Source: Prunella strophiata (Eukaryota > Chordata > Aves > Passeriformes > Prunellidae). Taken from it: a DNA stretch of 64,000 nucleotides. Shown piece by piece: positions 42,561 to 55,276 of the stretch. The notes under the pieces were generated by a model. That model saw only the letters and a program-made list of their open reading frames with translations, was not told the DNA's origin and searched no databases. How positions within the stretch are numbered: position 1 is the first letter of the stretch; each line of letters starts with the position of its first letter. The stretch spans positions 19,325,085 through 19,389,084 of the forward strand of contig JAZBQD010000019.1 in the NCBI GenBank assembly GCA_036583965.1. Reading direction: 5' to 3'. Position numbers and translations under genes: made by a program.

Positions 42561-43779
42561 CTCTTGTTTTGCTTTTCATTTCTCATTCTTCCTCCCCTCT
42601 CACCTCCATGTGGCTAAGTTTATAATATTTGAAAAATTAATTTAGAAATGGCAGCATGTCAAAGCAGTTCTAAACAAATATGGTTTCAATTTTGAGTAAA
42701 TGTTTTGGCTGAGAGACAAGAGAGACCACATGATTTAGCAGTGAAGATATCAGTGTAGTACTTAGAATAGACTGATCCCATGTTCTGCTTTCTCATTTAT
42801 CTCTTCAAAGTTCTATACTATGCTTCCTTATATTGCATTGTAAGACCAATAGGATAGAATGTGTCTAGATTTTATGCATATATAGTGGCTACTATGATGG
42901 TGCTCAGAACTCAGAGCCTTGATATGGTGTTTTAATGAAAAAGTAAAGGTAAGAAATTTATGCTACTGAAGAGAAACTTGTGGATCACTTAGCTATTGAA
43001 ATTGAAATGCTTGAGTACATATTGGAAAAAAAAATTAAAAGTTTATGACATAGTTTGTCTTATTAGGAAGAGACTAAAACTCTCTACTGTAGAAAAAACC
43101 CTCAAAATAGCTTTTGCCATCTTTGGAACTCTGATGTCACAGAAAACTGTTTTCTCAACTCAACATCAGATCAAATACCCAGCTTCCTAAATACCCAGTG
43201 TCCTTTATCTGACACTGAACATGCTCAAAAACACAAAAACAACTCCATGTCTCTGCTAACTTCTGCTAGCTCTATCCAGCTGAACTAGAAGGGAAAAAGT
43301 ATTTCATGATCACATAAAGACAAAGAAAAATCCACCCAAAATTGCAGCAGTGAGAATTTAAAAAGCTTTCAAGCAGAATTACAGTTACCAGTACTACAAG
43401 CAAGATATTTTTTTAATCTTATTTTAGTGTAAGTAGTCTGTATTTAACTATAAGCATTTGAAAAAGCAAATGTTGAAAAGCATTTAAACAGCAAATTTAC
43501 AGAATTCCTTTAAATATATTGTACACTTTCACTCTTATTCCTTAGGGGTCACTTTTAATGACATCTGATATAAGAAGACTTACAGGGTCTTTTCTAAGTA
43601 CAAAAAAAGTACAAATTTAGAAGTTGCTGAAATAATCAGCAAGGAGTTCTTGTCATAGTATCTCATCTAAACATTCCCTCTGAATTTACCCACAAAGCTC
43701 AAAACTAGCATGTGAGTCATAATTAACAAAGTGAATCAGTCAGTTAAGCACTATTTTTCCCTATTTGTTTCTTATTTAA

Positions 43780-44060
43780 AAATATGACCAAAGTTCTGCA
43801 AATATCTCTTTAATCTTAATATTTATAAATAATTTTAAATTTAATAACTTTCAAATAATTACCATCAAATTGACTATTGCTGCACTGCAGTCTGTTCTAC
43901 TCACAAAGAATGGATGGGGAGCTAAATCACATAGAACTGTTTTTATTTTTGCTGATTGGCTATAATTTTCTTAATTGAGAGAAAAATATGGTTTAAAAAA
44001 GCAATACCTACTATCACTTAATTAATCACTTCTCAATATATTTTATAAAGAAAAATCAAC
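43780..44060. promoter_or_regulatory. Candidate conserved noncoding element (speculative)
   Basis: This block combines ACCAAAGTTCTGCAAATATC, an AT-rich homeodomain-type core (TCAAATAATTACCATC), CTGATTGGCTATAA (inverted CCAAT box), TTAATTGAG and CTTAATTAATCAC. Clustered homeodomain, NF-Y-like and nuclear-receptor-like half sites are common in developmental enhancers but also arise by chance in AT-rich DNA. Confidence 0.15.
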
Positions 44061-47000
44061 TCAGATTTAATGTCCAGAAAGATCGACTCATGAAAGGTAA
44101 ACAGAGATGAAGAGAAAACACCAAAGTTCCTGGTATTTAAATGAGGGCTGTTCTCACTGCATTCAATCAACCAGATTTATGAAGTGCTCCTACATTTCCT
44201 CCTCATCATCAGGTTCTAATCTCTCAGATTCACACTTAATTTGGTGAGATTTCCAACGGGGCTGTGCAGTCTCAATAGGGTGAACTTGCCAAATAGGAAG
44301 CCTGATCAAAACCTCTTAGATGTACTAAAAATAATGCAGAGGTGCTAGATGACATCTCTTGAACCCATCTATACAAAACAAAGGTACTTCATTTTTGCAG
44401 TAATAAGATGGTAAATAAAAGAAAGAAGTGATCAATTAGGATGTTAAAGTGGGCATTGTAGGCCTTGCACTGTAATTCCACTTGCACTTTAATAGTTTAG
44501 GTAAAGGTTTTTTTACCGTCACTCTATAGGCATATTAATTCCTTCAATTTTTAAAGTACAATCTATTTACTCAATACTCACAGAAGAAGGAACTTATTTA
44601 TTCCAGAATAATATCCTGCTCTCTCCACATTAAAAAAATTCAGATGATCCTGAAGAAACTGAAATTTATTCCTCTCCTTTCCAAAATATGGTTACTCGCT
44701 CTTTTTATGTAGCTTATTCAATTTTATTAAGGTCTATTTCCAGGTTAGCAAAAGTGAATCAACTCCTTTAATTGGTTTTTCTCTATACCGATTTAGAGCC
44801 TAAATCTTTTCCCTGTAAATCATATCTTCCAGCTCTAATGTATCATATCCTTTATTGAATTTCAGTAGGAATTCCCTGCAACAAGGTTATCCACATCTCT
44901 AGCAGAAGTTCCAACTTTCCTAACTGATAAAGCTACTACACAGTCCCTTTTAATTTTCTCTACATATAAGCCCCTTTTAAATGTATGGAAGGTCATTTCC
45001 AATTCAGATAAATAACTCTGTCTAAGGCTTTTGATATATCTAGGAAGGAGACTTTCAAAGACAAACAGGAGCCAGGCACCTACATTCCACTGATAGCTAA
45101 TAGGCATCAGGCACCTGTGCCTTTGAAAATCTCCCCCCAGTCAATCATGTTTGACAATTATTCATCAAGTTTTCCTACTGTTGTGCTGAAAAAAGAAGTG
45201 AGCTGTCACTTTCAAGACTGTTCCTGTACACAAGAGAAGCCAAATCCATATCGATCAAAGTGACATGTTTGTAGTGCAAAATAAACTGAAACATCTATAT
45301 AATTTATGGCTTGTTATGTTTGGTGATAAACAGGTGCTTTAATTAAGTTTGAGATTCAGAGCCTTTTAAACTCAGTGCCGAATTTTATCACCTATAAATA
45401 AAAAGGCCTTTGGAAAGAGAAATAGATAAGCATTAGTATTGATTTTGGTTACAGACATTGGACATAAGTCCCAGCACTTACAGCAAATAATATACTGCTT
45501 GTGCCTTTAAACTACAATTACCTGCAGAACACAGTGTGTTCTCTTCTGTTCAAGAGAAGAGAAGGGCTGAAAATGTACAATAGCATGTTTCAGCAGAAGA
45601 GAAACTTCAGCAAATGCAAAGATACAGGGTTTCCAAACAGCATCTGGATACAGCAGTAAATTTGTCATCATCTATGGGTGCCCCAGGCCCTGTTTATTAG
45701 AAGTTGTGGTAATTAGGTTCTGAAGCACTTATGCATCTGAAGTACAGATATAAAGTGGAGGTTAGATTATAGGGCACATTCTGACATAAAACACCTCAGT
45801 TCCTCTTTCACACAGAAAGGCTGAAGGCTTTGAAACTCATAATGCACTTTTATATAGGCACATCCAAATATTTCTGCAGTGAATAATAAGTTTGCTTCAT
45901 CATAATTTTGCCTCCTTTTAAGTGGATGAAGATAGAGGCACTGTATGAATATGGAAAGAATTAGTGTTGCACAACTTTTAGGTGGATAAGCTCACTCTAC
46001 AGTTAAGGCAGAAAGCTAGTAAACTACAGTTCAGATTTCATTGTACATATGAATAAATATATTTCAAAGAAGCTTAATGAATTGAGTTTAGGATGTGCCC
46101 ATATATCCCTACTGACTATAAGGAAAGGCTACAGACTCACTTGGAGTAGAAGTTTAATTCCTAAATATTAATTACTTAAAATTTGTCAAGGAAGCTCATA
46201 ACCTAAATAACTTTTGTAACTTTTACAGTGATTTATTGGCACAGCTGGACAAAGAATTCAAAATTTTGAACTAGATCTTTTATAAAATTGTTTTATCTTA
46301 CTGTCTCTGGCCCATGCATTAATAAAGTCTCTAGTGATGGTATTATTTTTAAGACCTTTGAAGATTTCAGAGAATGAGGCACGTGCAGCATCTATTTGAC
46401 ATTACTGGAACAAAGATTAATATAATAAGAAAATATTAGGAAGTTAAGAAAAAAGTCATAGATAGAAGATTATTCATCAATTATTTTGGGACAGACTTTT
46501 TCAGCTTCATAAGGTCAAACCTTGCATCAATTTTAGGCAGAGGTTTTCTTTAGTTTTGACTGTTGGAAATGTCTAGCTTTCAGATTTTTATTCTCATTCA
46601 GGCCTGGAAGTTAACAAAAAATGAAAAACTAATGAACTATTTTCAAGCTGGAAATATATTATCACATATCATCTTCAGAAAAACAAGCTTGAAGCCCTTC
46701 TAATTCTTCCTCACTCCCTCTCTTTAATCCTCAGACATCTTGTTTACTATAACAGATTTTACATTGTTTTTCTTTCCTTTAAGAGGTGTAGTTTATAGCA
46801 TGTCCCAAGCTAACTACTTCTACTATAAATAAGATAAAACTGGTGCTAGGTACTGCTGAGCAGAGAGCACAATCATTGAGAGAAACAGTCCAGTAAAGAA
46901 GGCAAAAGTAATGGCTCCATTTGGAATCTGTCTATTGGCTTTCTGCTTGCAAACTTTGCCACAGACATGATATCCTCCAGCTCAGAAATAATTGTGCTGT

Positions 47001-48429
47001 TACTACACAAAACCTGATGAAAAAGAAAAAATTATTTTGAAAAAAAACAATTCACCTTGTTCTTAGTTGAGGGAAAAGAAACAATCTTTCTCCAAGTTTC
47101 TTTAGATCAGTGCTATTAAATTTTGAACTTTCAATGTCCTCTTTTAAATTTTCAGTATTTGGAAATATTAATAGGCCAAATCTTAATTAACTCATGCCAT
47201 TTTGGTATAGCATGTGTTTCTGAGACTGCATATGATGAACTGCATAACTATTTTAGGAGTATCAGCCAGCCTGAACATGTTTGTCAGAGCTGATAGCAAA
47301 AAGAACTCTTGTTTATCAACTTTGGCCTGTCACACACTACACTCAAACATTCATCACGTTTTTAGATAATTTTATTATTGCTCTCCAGGTATAGATGAAA
47401 AAAGGTGTACATCTCTTGCTATTGTGACAATCCAGGAAAAAAAAAATCAGATTCAGGGTAAAAGTTCAATAAAATTGTGCTCAGCACAGAGTACTGAGTT
47501 GTAAGGGAAGACCAAAAAGAAGGAATGTTGAGGATTAGGGAAAAAAGCATGAAAGCTTTGATTGTTGCTATGTTTTAGTTCAGGTACAGAAGCATATAGG
47601 TAGGTCATTACAGCCAAATTGGCTTGTATTTATTTTTTTTGTCATATGATTAAATGAAAGGAAGAAGCAGGTAGATTTCTGATGACATATTAGGAAAATA
47701 AATTGAAACAAAACTTTTCAATGATCCATACAAATTATAAATTTTATTTACTCAAAAGGGGATTTAATTAAGGGAGAGAAAGAGAAAAAATCTGTGAAGA
47801 GCCCAAAGAACATAAATAGCCTTTTTATTTACTTTGAAACTGATTTTCATATAATGAGTAAAGAACTTGTGGAATTCATTTCCATGTGATACTATACAGA
47901 CCATGGAATTTATAGCATCAGATTCTATAAATATCCAGTTTACAAGGAATAATTTTTTCATATATCACATAAAAAAGGATCTTGACAATAAAATAATGGA
48001 TTCTCAATTTGCATAAAATTCACTTCCTAAAGTTAAGAGATGTTGTTTGAATTGAAGATTGGGAAGAAACAAGCTCTTACCTATATCATGGGTAAATATG
48101 AACATAGGAATGTGGCCAAAAAGGCTTTTGTGTTAAAATGGTTCATTTAGAACTCAGGTGGTAGCAGATTTTCAGCAGCAGAATTCTGGGGGGTCAGCTG
48201 TAAGATTTTATTACTAAGCTGACATGTATCACCTCTGAAACAGTGGGTGATACAGGTGAGAGTAAAGCCAAAGGCTCTAGCAAAGGACACATGTCACCAA
48301 ATAGCTAAAATAGTGTGGATCTATTTTTCTGGAAGAAAGTTAGCTCCAAGCTTATTTTGATGTCAAGAACATTTTGCCAAGAGGGCTATTTGGCCCAGGG
48401 GGTATTAACAGCTGAATTTTCATCTTTGA

Positions 48430-48471
48430 TTTTCTTTCTTTTTTTCTTTTTTTCTTTTTTTTTTTTTTTCC
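48430..48471. repeat. (CTTT)n / poly(T) tract
   Basis: A pyrimidine-only stretch of CTTT-type repeats ends in a T-run and CC. The purine strand is the minus strand, opposite to the polypurine tract at 24120-24315. Confidence 0.9.
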
Positions 48472-48819
48472 TTTTTATTTTAATACAATAAGCTGAAGGC
48501 TGAAAAAAGGTAGACACATAATGTTTTTGACAAGGGTGACATCTTAATTAGGCTGAAGAGTTAGACTAGTTTTATCAAAGGATTTTAGACCTTCTCTGCC
48601 CAAGAGGCAGTGCGTTTGTGTCTATAAAATTGTGTACGTTTTTCAACACTGAAGTCCTCAAAGTGAATGTGAGAACATGAAGAATCTTCCTGTTGCCTGC
48701 AACCACTGAGTTTAACTATAAAGTGCTAAATTTTCAAAATTTGAGAACAGTTTTCTGTCTTGAGAAAACTACTATGCACAAAGTCACCTATGCTAAAACA
48801 ATCACTAAAATGTTTTGCT

Positions 48820-48912
48820 GATTGGTTTGGTTTTAGTGGGGTCTTTTGTGTTTTGGCTGAGGGTTTTGTTTTTGTGATCTGTTTTTGTTTGTGGTTTTTT
48901 TTTTTTTTTTTA
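48820..48912. repeat. G/T-rich low-complexity tract ending in T18
   Basis: The plus strand is almost all T and G with TTTTGTTTT-type words, ending in a pure T18 run at 48895-48912. On the minus strand this is an A/C tract led by a poly(A), the same architecture as the A/C tracts at 55189-55276 and 62376-62466 but in inverse orientation. Confidence 0.85.
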
Positions 48913-51261
48913 AGGACTGTCATGAAGCTGACTGATATATAGAATGCATTTATTTCAATATATATGCACCTTCTTTATAGTTTATTAAACTAATTAATCT
49001 CAGTAGAATTATATGGATACTATAGTATAACAAAAGGAAGCAACCAAACAGCAGTGTTCTTTTCTGGCTTTGCAGTACAATTCACATATTTTTTTGCACT
49101 TTTTGTACTTATTAACAACTATGTCACGTGTTTAAATCAGTAGCATCTTACCAGTAACATATCACAAACTTCTATTTTGAATGTAAATGTTAAACAAGGG
49201 GAAGAGCAGAAAAGCAACTCTTAGGTCTAAGTTGCACAGTATATTAAGAAAAAAAATACCTGTACTCTTTTGATTAGTTATATATTCCACAGTGAATTTC
49301 AGTTCACACTATTGCTTGCATAATACAAAAGGAATGTCCTTTCCAATTATTATGTATTTCTTTTTGGAGATACTATGGTCAATTGACTAAATCTTTGCAA
49401 AAAGCAGAACTCTTTAAAGACTTGGAGTCAGTTTCAATATTGCTGAAGTTGTTTTCATGATCCATTCTCATTTGCCTCCAAAAGGTAAGCATAGTCAATA
49501 GTATAAAATAATTTTACAAGCCATAAATTTGTCAAAAGGCAAGAACAAATATTAATTCTCTAAGTTGCTTAATTTGGTTATCCTTGTTTTTCTGGGTGAG
49601 GGTCACAATGATTGCTACAAGTTGCTGATTTAAATAAATTAGATGACATTGGTCAAATTAGGAAATATTTTGCTATGGATTTGGCAAAATCATAATGTTT
49701 TTCTCAAAGGTAAGTTTTTTCTATGGTACATTTCATAGATTTTTTTTTTTTTTATCACAGGCAAACAAAAAATTTTCAAGGATGTTTTTAAGGACTAAAC
49801 AAAAGGGAAAGAGCTTACTGAGCCTCCACTGACCTACCAGGTATCCATAAGGCATGAAAAATTTGTCCAAAGTGAAAAATAATAGGCATGTAATTAAAAG
49901 TTTTTATTATTTAATACTTTGAGTCTGATTTCCTCTCTTTCCTCTATGCTATTAAAGAATGGCACCCAGTTATTCAGGAGCAAATGTTGCTCAATGGTAT
50001 CAAATTACTTTTACATGTTCCATTTTCATGCATTTTACAGATCCTTAGTATATTATGCATAAAAAGATATCTTAGCAACTGAATAGTCAAAGCCTTTAGG
50101 TCATGGCTAAATCAAATCTTTTAAATGTCACACCTTCTGAGTCTTTTAAGTCATATGAATTGTTTCGAAGGATTTAAAAATGAAGTCAAGCAGCTGCTCT
50201 GCACTTTGTATTAGTAATATCTGTTCAAATATGCTCATGTCTTCTAAACTTCTACATCTACTCTGTGTATATAGCACATACCTATATCAAGATAAAAAAG
50301 AACAGGGCAAATACCTTAAATGTGGTAGACCTCAACTTGCCAGCTGCTTGGAAATCACAGCGTGTACTGGAATATACAGCAGCAAAAATGTGGAAGACAA
50401 ATATTGTCTTTTGAAATTTTTGTTTTGTATTCTTACACAGAAAATACATTAATGCATATCTTGTAGTATATAAAGTGTGAATACAGCTTCATTTCATCTT
50501 GACTTTAATTAATTATTTAGAATTCATCATTGGTGTCTGATTGGAAATGCTAGTCATGATTTAGAAAGAGTTCTTCCTTTAGAAAAAACTGCACAATACA
50601 CTATAAATATAAGGATAAAAGTAACAGCAAAAAAATTTACAAGAAAAAAAAGAGCAAGTATTGTGGCTTTGCAGAAGACATGGGAATTTCACATTCCATA
50701 ACAATTCTGCACCTGCTCTGGTGAAAGGAAAAGTACTTTAAAGCACTGTTGAAGCTGAATCACTATTCTCATTTGTCACCAATTAGTGCAAAGGTATCAA
50801 AGGAAATTCAACAAAAAGACACTTCATGTTATGAACACAGAGACACACAATTTTGTTAAATATCCAATAGACAGAGATTACTTTTGCTGCACTTCCTTTA
50901 CTCTGTCTATCCACTCTGTATAGTAAGAAAATGCAGTATTCAAAATCCAAATTTCATAGTAGGGTGCTTGAAAGCAAAATTTAAATGTGTATTTGAAATA
51001 TCTTTTTTAACAGCATTCCTTTGCAAAGGTGAGGATGCTAAAATACATAATGATATATTTTTATATCTCTATACAAAAAATATATCTGTCTATATCTCAC
51101 AGAACAATAGACTTGGAAAATACAAAACTAAAGCATTTTATCTTCAAATTGCTGATTCTGACTACAAGTTAGAATATTTAACCTGATTTGAGTCATGACT
51201 TAATCTCCTTATCACAAAGCCCAGTAGCTGACAAGAATGAACCTGTGGGAAAATAATCCTG

Positions 51262-51404
51262 ACAACATTGACTGGGTTGGTTAGAGCATGATGCTGGTAA
51301 TCTCAAGGCTGCAGGTTTGATCCCAATATGGGCCATACACTTAAGAGTTGAACTTGATGATTCTTATGGGTCCTGTGCAATTCAGAATATTCTGTGGTTC
51401 TGTG
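51262..51404 (+). mobile_element. TguSINE1-like retroposon (tRNA-Ile head, CR1 tail)
   Basis: The 5' part, ending at GGGCCA near 51335, aligns by eye with tRNA-Ile. It has GGTTGGTTAGAGCATGATGCT, then the B-box-like GGTTTGATCCC (51314-51324), then TATGGGCCA. The A box is degraded and the anticodon-loop region reads CTGGTAA, so this is not a functional tRNA gene. The 3' part has TTAAGAGTTGAACTTGATGA, CTTATGGGTCC and TTCAGAATATTCTGTGGTTCTGTGAT, a CR1-type tail ending in degenerate ATTCTGTG octamers, with no poly(A). This composite is the structure known for TguSINE1 of passerine birds, mobilised in trans by CR1. It is a diverged, inactive copy and the strongest marker of the host lineage in this window. 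Confidence 0.85.
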
Positions 51405-52767
51405 ATATTTATTTAAACTATTTGAACAGTGCAAAATTATAAATTTCTCTTTAGTAAAAGGTGTGGAAAAAATGCAGTGCATTTTTCTGATTTTCAGTTT
51501 TCTGCACATCTCCAGGTATATTGATTTGAGGTAGCTTGGAAAGGTTAGGAGTTTATTTCCATAGAATTCAAATTATTTTCTGTCTTACATAATAGTGAGC
51601 TATTCATTAACTATTTTAATTTTCATGAAGTCTGATGAGATTGAAGAAAAACATTGAGTAGTTTTGAGAACGTAAAAAGACCACTCAGTTGTAATAGGGA
51701 ACTCATATGACCTGGTTCATGTAATATTTTTTTCATTTCATAAATATTTTTCAGAATCTTATTTTCACTGTTATATCAGTTCTATATTCTCCCTTGTGTA
51801 TGGACTGTGGAACAGCTGGCCTATTTAACATGCAAAAATATCTCCCAAAGACATCTTGTGTGGTCTATCCATTTTAACTGTAGAAACCACATCTCTGTCT
51901 ACATCAGTATATTATAGTAATGCTCAAGTCGAAAAATTCAGACTGGGGCTCCATTATTATAAATAAAATCTGATGATCAATAAAGGGTTTAGATCTCTGA
52001 AAACAGCTTCCCATTTGATTAAGCAAGGTCAGATTTGATTATAATTGTGTTGTTGATTGTATAGGCTTCTACAGAATCTTAGTGAGAAAAAGGATTCCTA
52101 AAAATGTTTTATGAAAAGCATTGTAGTTCGTTTTTTTTTTTTATTTTTTTGTATTTAGAAAAACAATCTATTACATGTTTACATGAAAAGCTAATGAATA
52201 AAATACGGACAAAATATGTGATTTTTGAGTTATGCACTTTATATGTTGATAAATTTGTTTGGCTATGTCTGTAGAGAGGAAAAAAAAAAGGGGCAGGAAA
52301 AACATGTTACCTAATTTACAAAAATATATAAATTAAAAATATAAAAGCAGTCACAGTGAGAGCATCAAGTAAGAAAAGGTAGAAGAGGAAGATCATTTGG
52401 GGTTTTTTTTACTTTATCTTGTTGACCTAATTAATCGAGGAAACAAATCTAATCAAAGCTTTTGATCACTTAGAGTGAAGACTCAGAGTATATGTTTCCA
52501 GTCAAGTCCAGAACATAATATTTAACTTCCTTCAGTCAGCCTTAAGATTTCAGGTTTTCATTTGAATGCTGCAAGAGAAGAAAAAAGATGTGATCACTGC
52601 AACTGTGCTGAAGATGTGTAAGTCAAAATTACTGGCCCAATTACTAAAAAAAAGTTTAAAAATCAATGAGACCTAATTGCAACTAAAGATGTTTTATATT
52701 TCAACATTTTAGTACTTTTTCTATTTCTCTTTTACATGCTTCCCTCTCTGTAACTATAATAGAACAT
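51405..52767. other. AT-rich noncoding sequence
   Basis: No gene or transposon is recognisable between the SINE and the CR1 copy. There are T-rich runs near 52128-52148 and a short A9-type run near 52281. The open frames are short and unremarkable. Confidence 0.65.
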
Positions 52768-52985
52768 TATAGAGGAGGGACAGGCACTGATCTTTTCTTG
52801 CGCTGACCAGTGACAGGCCCGAGGGAATGGCCTGAAGCTGTGTCAGGGAAGGTTCAGGCTGGATATCAGGAAAAGTTTCTTCACCCAGACGGGTGTCTGG
52901 GCACTGGAAGAGGCTCCCCAGGGAAGTAATCACAACACCAAGCCTGACAGCATTTAAGACAAGTTTGGATAATTTCAAATTCCTT
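52768..52985 (+). mobile_element. CR1-like LINE 3'-region fragment
   Basis: Plus-strand words GACCAGTGACAGGCCCGAGG, AATGGCCTGAAGCTGTGTCA, GGTTCAGGCTGGATATCAGG, TTCTTCACCCAGACGGGTG, CACTGGAAGAGGCTCCCCAG and CAAGCCTGACAGCATTTAAG are close to the avian CR1 region upstream of the 3' terminus. The copy is in sense orientation, opposite to the other two in the window. It lacks the final octamer repeats, because similarity fades after about 52985, so it is truncated at both ends or diverged at its 3' end. Its higher GC and CpG content explains the 90-codon minus-strand frame at 52754-53026, which is antisense noise. Confidence 0.8.
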
Positions 52986-55188
52986 CTCCGGTTTGAGTCT
53001 TCTAAGCAATGCCACAGCATACACACGTGTCAGTGCTCAAAAAGCTACATAACCTGAATGTACATAATAAACATTAAGTACAACCATAATCAAAGGAAGA
53101 AGAATTTTAAGAAAGCTGGCCTATTACAAATCTCCTTCTACTTAGAGGTGTAGGTTTATATTTGGACTTCACAGTTCACTCTAATTTTATGATAATTCCA
53201 GAGTGTATGTAATTCTACATATTGCAGCACTCCTTTTCTATTTTTAAAACCAGAAAAATAACTTCTGATCCTTAATATTTACTGAAAATGACACACAAAA
53301 TTGTTAACCCCTTCTAGCCCAGAATTACCAGGCCAATCTAATTGGAGTAGGTTCAGGCAAATTAAGTGCTTTGAAAGAAAGATTCCTAAGTCATTAAAAA
53401 AGAATTAAAAAGTCTAGCTCTATGTTGTTACAAGAAGAACTGTATTCAAAAGCATTGTTTTCAATCAACCATCTTCTGTCTGCTCCATACATAAGATAAA
53501 GGACTTGTTTCTGCTGCCTTTAGTAGCAGCACAATTATTAGAGGAGGCACCTCTGAAGCTGAAGGAATTATTGCTATTAAAAGCCATGCAGGATCAAGCC
53601 CCCCTTCTTTATTTAAACCTTTATTTAAAGAACTCATTCCATATTGATGAATACATTACGTGAACTACAACTGGACCTGTCAAGGGAGTAACTTGCATCA
53701 AGCTGGACATGAAACACTTTGCAGCTAATCTGAACCTTTTGATCTGCTAAGAGAAATACTAGGTCCCTCCATGAGCACGACAGAGTGCTGAGCCTCCACT
53801 GTCCAGCAAGACAATACATAAAAAGTGTTTTTGCTCTTTCCCCTTCAAGAGCTGTCTCCTCATACCTCTATCATGTTTTGATATTTTTCTTTTGCAAGTC
53901 AGTTACTAAATCTTGCAAAAGGCTGTCATTGTTCTTGCCAAGTGGAATGTGCTGAAGGAAGCAATGTGAGCAGTGCACTCTCAAACCCCTGTTTCCTGTT
54001 GCCCCCAGCTGTCCTGCACATTGTTAGGATATGTAAATAATGCAGACAAACCAGGCATTAAAAACCTGTCTATTCCCTGCTGCCTGATACATTTTGTAAA
54101 TGGTATCCTTTTGCACTGCTGTACATCTGTCACTTGTGTCCTCCACTTAAGCCTGACATTCTACAGATGAAGGGACAAATATGAATAATGCAACTAGACT
54201 CTGAAAATACTTTTAGTTGTATTTATGAATGATAAAGCAGGAGGAGCTTACTTCCCTTGAGAAAAAAGATAAAATGGACTGTTCAGTGAGTTCTTTGTGG
54301 TGTTTTTTAAAACAGCAACATGTATTTCCAGAACACCAGATTTTATTTAAAAAGTAAGCCTAGACTGTTATGTCCAATCACAATCAGGTTTCAGCCTGTA
54401 TATTTATGAACTCCTGATTCTCATTTAGCTAAAATAAAGATTTTAAGACAGCGAAGGCTAAACTGAATGCCACTCACTTGCACACTACTCACCTGTACTA
54501 CAGAGCTTCCCATTCCCTCCTTAATCCATCCAGCTGTGGCTGCACTCTGCACTGTGAATTGGATGTTCATTCTAAAATGTGCTGGTTTTTGTAAGAGCCA
54601 TCAAAGCAAAGTGGTTGTAACAAAGAAAAGCCTTTACAATAGTCCAAAATGAAAACTGGAGTCCAAAATAAATGGCAAATAACTTATGTAATACAGCAAA
54701 ACAGCAGTCTTTCAATCATCAAGATACCTGCCAAAGTACAGCACAAGAAATTTTACTGGAATTTTATTAGCATAGAGTAATGTGGAAAAATGTCACGACA
54801 GGAACACCTTTATAAATAGATTTAATTTGCTAACTATATAAGTGCACAGAATTGATTTAGGCTGCATTACTTTGTCAGCCTTCAAAACCTTCATATGATC
54901 AACTTGTCATATTTTTTTTTCAAAGATCTGTATATACAAATAAAGCAGACAGTAACAAAGAACATCCGGAATATTGGGAACATATGTTGTCTGCTTCAGG
55001 ATGTTTAGCCCAGATTTACAAAACAGAGTTTAAACCACAGTCTCAGGTTCCCTAAGAGTTTCTGAAGCAGCTGTTAAAACAATAAATAAATAAGCTTGCC
55101 TGAAATCAAATCAGTGGACAGGAGAATGCTTTATACTTTTGAATTTACACGTTAGATACTTAGGATTCATATGCATGTGATCTCAGGG

Positions 55189-55217
55189 AAAAAAAAACCA
55201 AACCAAACCAAACCAAC

Positions 55218-55250
<33 letters not shown>

Positions 55251-55276
55251 AAACAAACAAACAAACAAACAAAACC
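55189..55276. repeat. Composite A/C tract: (AACC)n, A29, (ACAA)n
   Basis: An AAACC array, a pure A run at about 55218-55246, a GGC interruption and then an ACAA array follow one another. Apart from the GG the tract contains only A and C. The same order, A/C array then poly(A) then ACAA array, recurs at 62376-62466. Confidence 0.92.

Larger units (their letters stand above)
35996..51261. other. Quiet AT-rich gene-free region
   Basis: About 15 kb with no recognisable gene, RNA gene or transposon. Simple sequence includes TATG/GATG repeats at 38997-39021, a T14 run at 38933-38946, a C-rich patch at about 40735-40748, a CTTT/T-rich tract at 48430-48471, a G/T-rich tract ending in T18 at 48820-48912, and a T14 run at 49740-49753. 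Open frames are all below about 106 codons, scattered over both strands, without domains. Complex repeat-free blocks around 42040-42560 and 43780-44060 are listed separately as possible regulatory elements. Confidence 0.65.

Noticed and set aside
51262..51335. Functional tRNA-Ile gene
   Set aside because: Stem pairing and A box are degraded, the anticodon loop is altered, and the sequence runs directly into a CR1-type tail, which marks a SINE.
52754..53026. 90-codon minus-strand frame
   Set aside because: It is antisense to a CR1 fragment and explained by it.
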